Translations under genes and position numbers: made by a program | Shown here: in pieces, positions 5,140 through 5,417 of the stretch | Position numbering within the stretch: position 1 is the stretch's first letter | How the letters are laid out: each line of letters opens with the position of its first letter | Assembly: GCA_030039575.1 (NCBI GenBank) | Contig: JASHVH010000523.1 | Span: forward strand, 1-5,417 | DNA length: 5,417 nucleotides | DNA from: Acidimicrobiales bacterium | GTDB taxonomy: Bacteria > Actinomycetota > Acidimicrobiia > Acidimicrobiales > Palsa-688 | Reading direction: 5' to 3' | Notes under the pieces: model-generated | Seen by the model: only the letters and a program-made list of their open reading frames with translations | The model's database searches: none | Told to the model about the DNA's origin: nothing

Positions 5140-5417
5140 AAAGGCTGTTTAGGTACCTGTTGGTCGTATTAGTCATTGCACCGCTCAGCGTCGTCGCGGC
5201 TTCGAGCAGCGCACCACCAGCCCTGGCGGAGGACAACGGGCTCGGCCTCACGCCCATGATGGGCTGGTCCACGTGGGGCCCTCTTGGGACCTCGCCGAGC
5301 GCGGCATTGGACGAGCAGGCGGCCAGCGACCTGGTGAGCACCGGGCTTTCGAAGTTGGGTTATGACTACGTCGACCAGGACGACTTTTGGTACGAGTGCC
5401 CGGGCAGCCAGGGCCCC
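5136..5417 (+). CDS. Secreted GH27 alpha-galactosidase-like enzyme, N-terminal part
   Basis: 94 codons run off the right edge. Residues 1-31 form a Sec signal peptide: KR at positions 2-3, a hydrophobic core LFRYLLVVLVIAPLSVVAA, and a likely cleavage after ALA (A29-L30-A31), so the enzyme is exported. The mature part begins EDNGLGLTPMMGWSTWGPLG; the TP-x-MGW-x-x-W block at 39-47 is the first barrel strand of GH27. LSKLGYDYVDQDDFWYECPGSQGP (71-94) matches the second strand, where the paired Asp82-Asp83 contact the sugar in this family. GH27 enzymes release terminal alpha-galactose or related sugars; the catalytic Asp residues and the specificity loops lie outside the window, so the substrate is undetermined. 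The start is ATG 5136 with GGGGAAGGG about 10 nt upstream. It is divergent from GDPD, with its own promoter at 4903-4931. Confidence 0.9.
   Translation, partial: MKRLFRYLLVVLVIAPLSVVAASSSAPPALAEDNGLGLTPMMGWSTWGPLGTSPSAALDEQAASDLVSTGLSKLGYDYVDQDDFWYECPGSQGP

Overview
This is a GC-rich stretch from a bacterial chromosome, most likely an actinomycete-type organism (Actinomycetota; no finer placement is justified). The reasons are G/C-rich third codon positions, frequent GTG/TTG starts, an actinobacterial-style DUF2252 protein and an actinobacterial-style secreted GH27 enzyme. No tRNA, rRNA, CRISPR array, insertion sequence or phage gene is recognisable.

Layout, left to right. On the minus strand, a DUF2252 protein (3' part outside the window) follows a 12-TM major-facilitator permease by 79 bp, so the two may be co-transcribed. 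A 309-bp gap upstream of the permease carries a 48-bp nested inverted repeat. It separates the permease from a small plus-strand Cys-containing ORF that resembles a degenerate zinc-ribbon protein. That ORF converges on a minus-strand pair, a VOC/glyoxalase-fold protein followed 12 nt later by a DUF488 (YeaO-type) protein, which is the clearest operon here. Upstream of the pair lie a spaced 9-bp inverted motif and a 13-bp tandem array of nine units. Next is a minus-strand glycerophosphodiester phosphodiesterase (GDPD) that lacks a normally conserved active-site Glu. A long divergent gap contains a doubtful 76-codon ORF, a GC hairpin and a good sigma70-type promoter. That promoter drives the N-terminal part of a secreted GH27 alpha-galactosidase-like enzyme at the right edge, with a possible 20-codon leader ORF overlapping its start codon.

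The genes do not form one obvious pathway. They look like ordinary accessory/housekeeping cargo: transport, small-molecule or stress enzymes, phospholipid-headgroup salvage and extracellular glycan degradation. I found no convincing new multi-gene system. The best leads are non-coding (the nested inverted repeat, the 13-bp array, the leader ORF/promoter) and two proteins with altered key residues.
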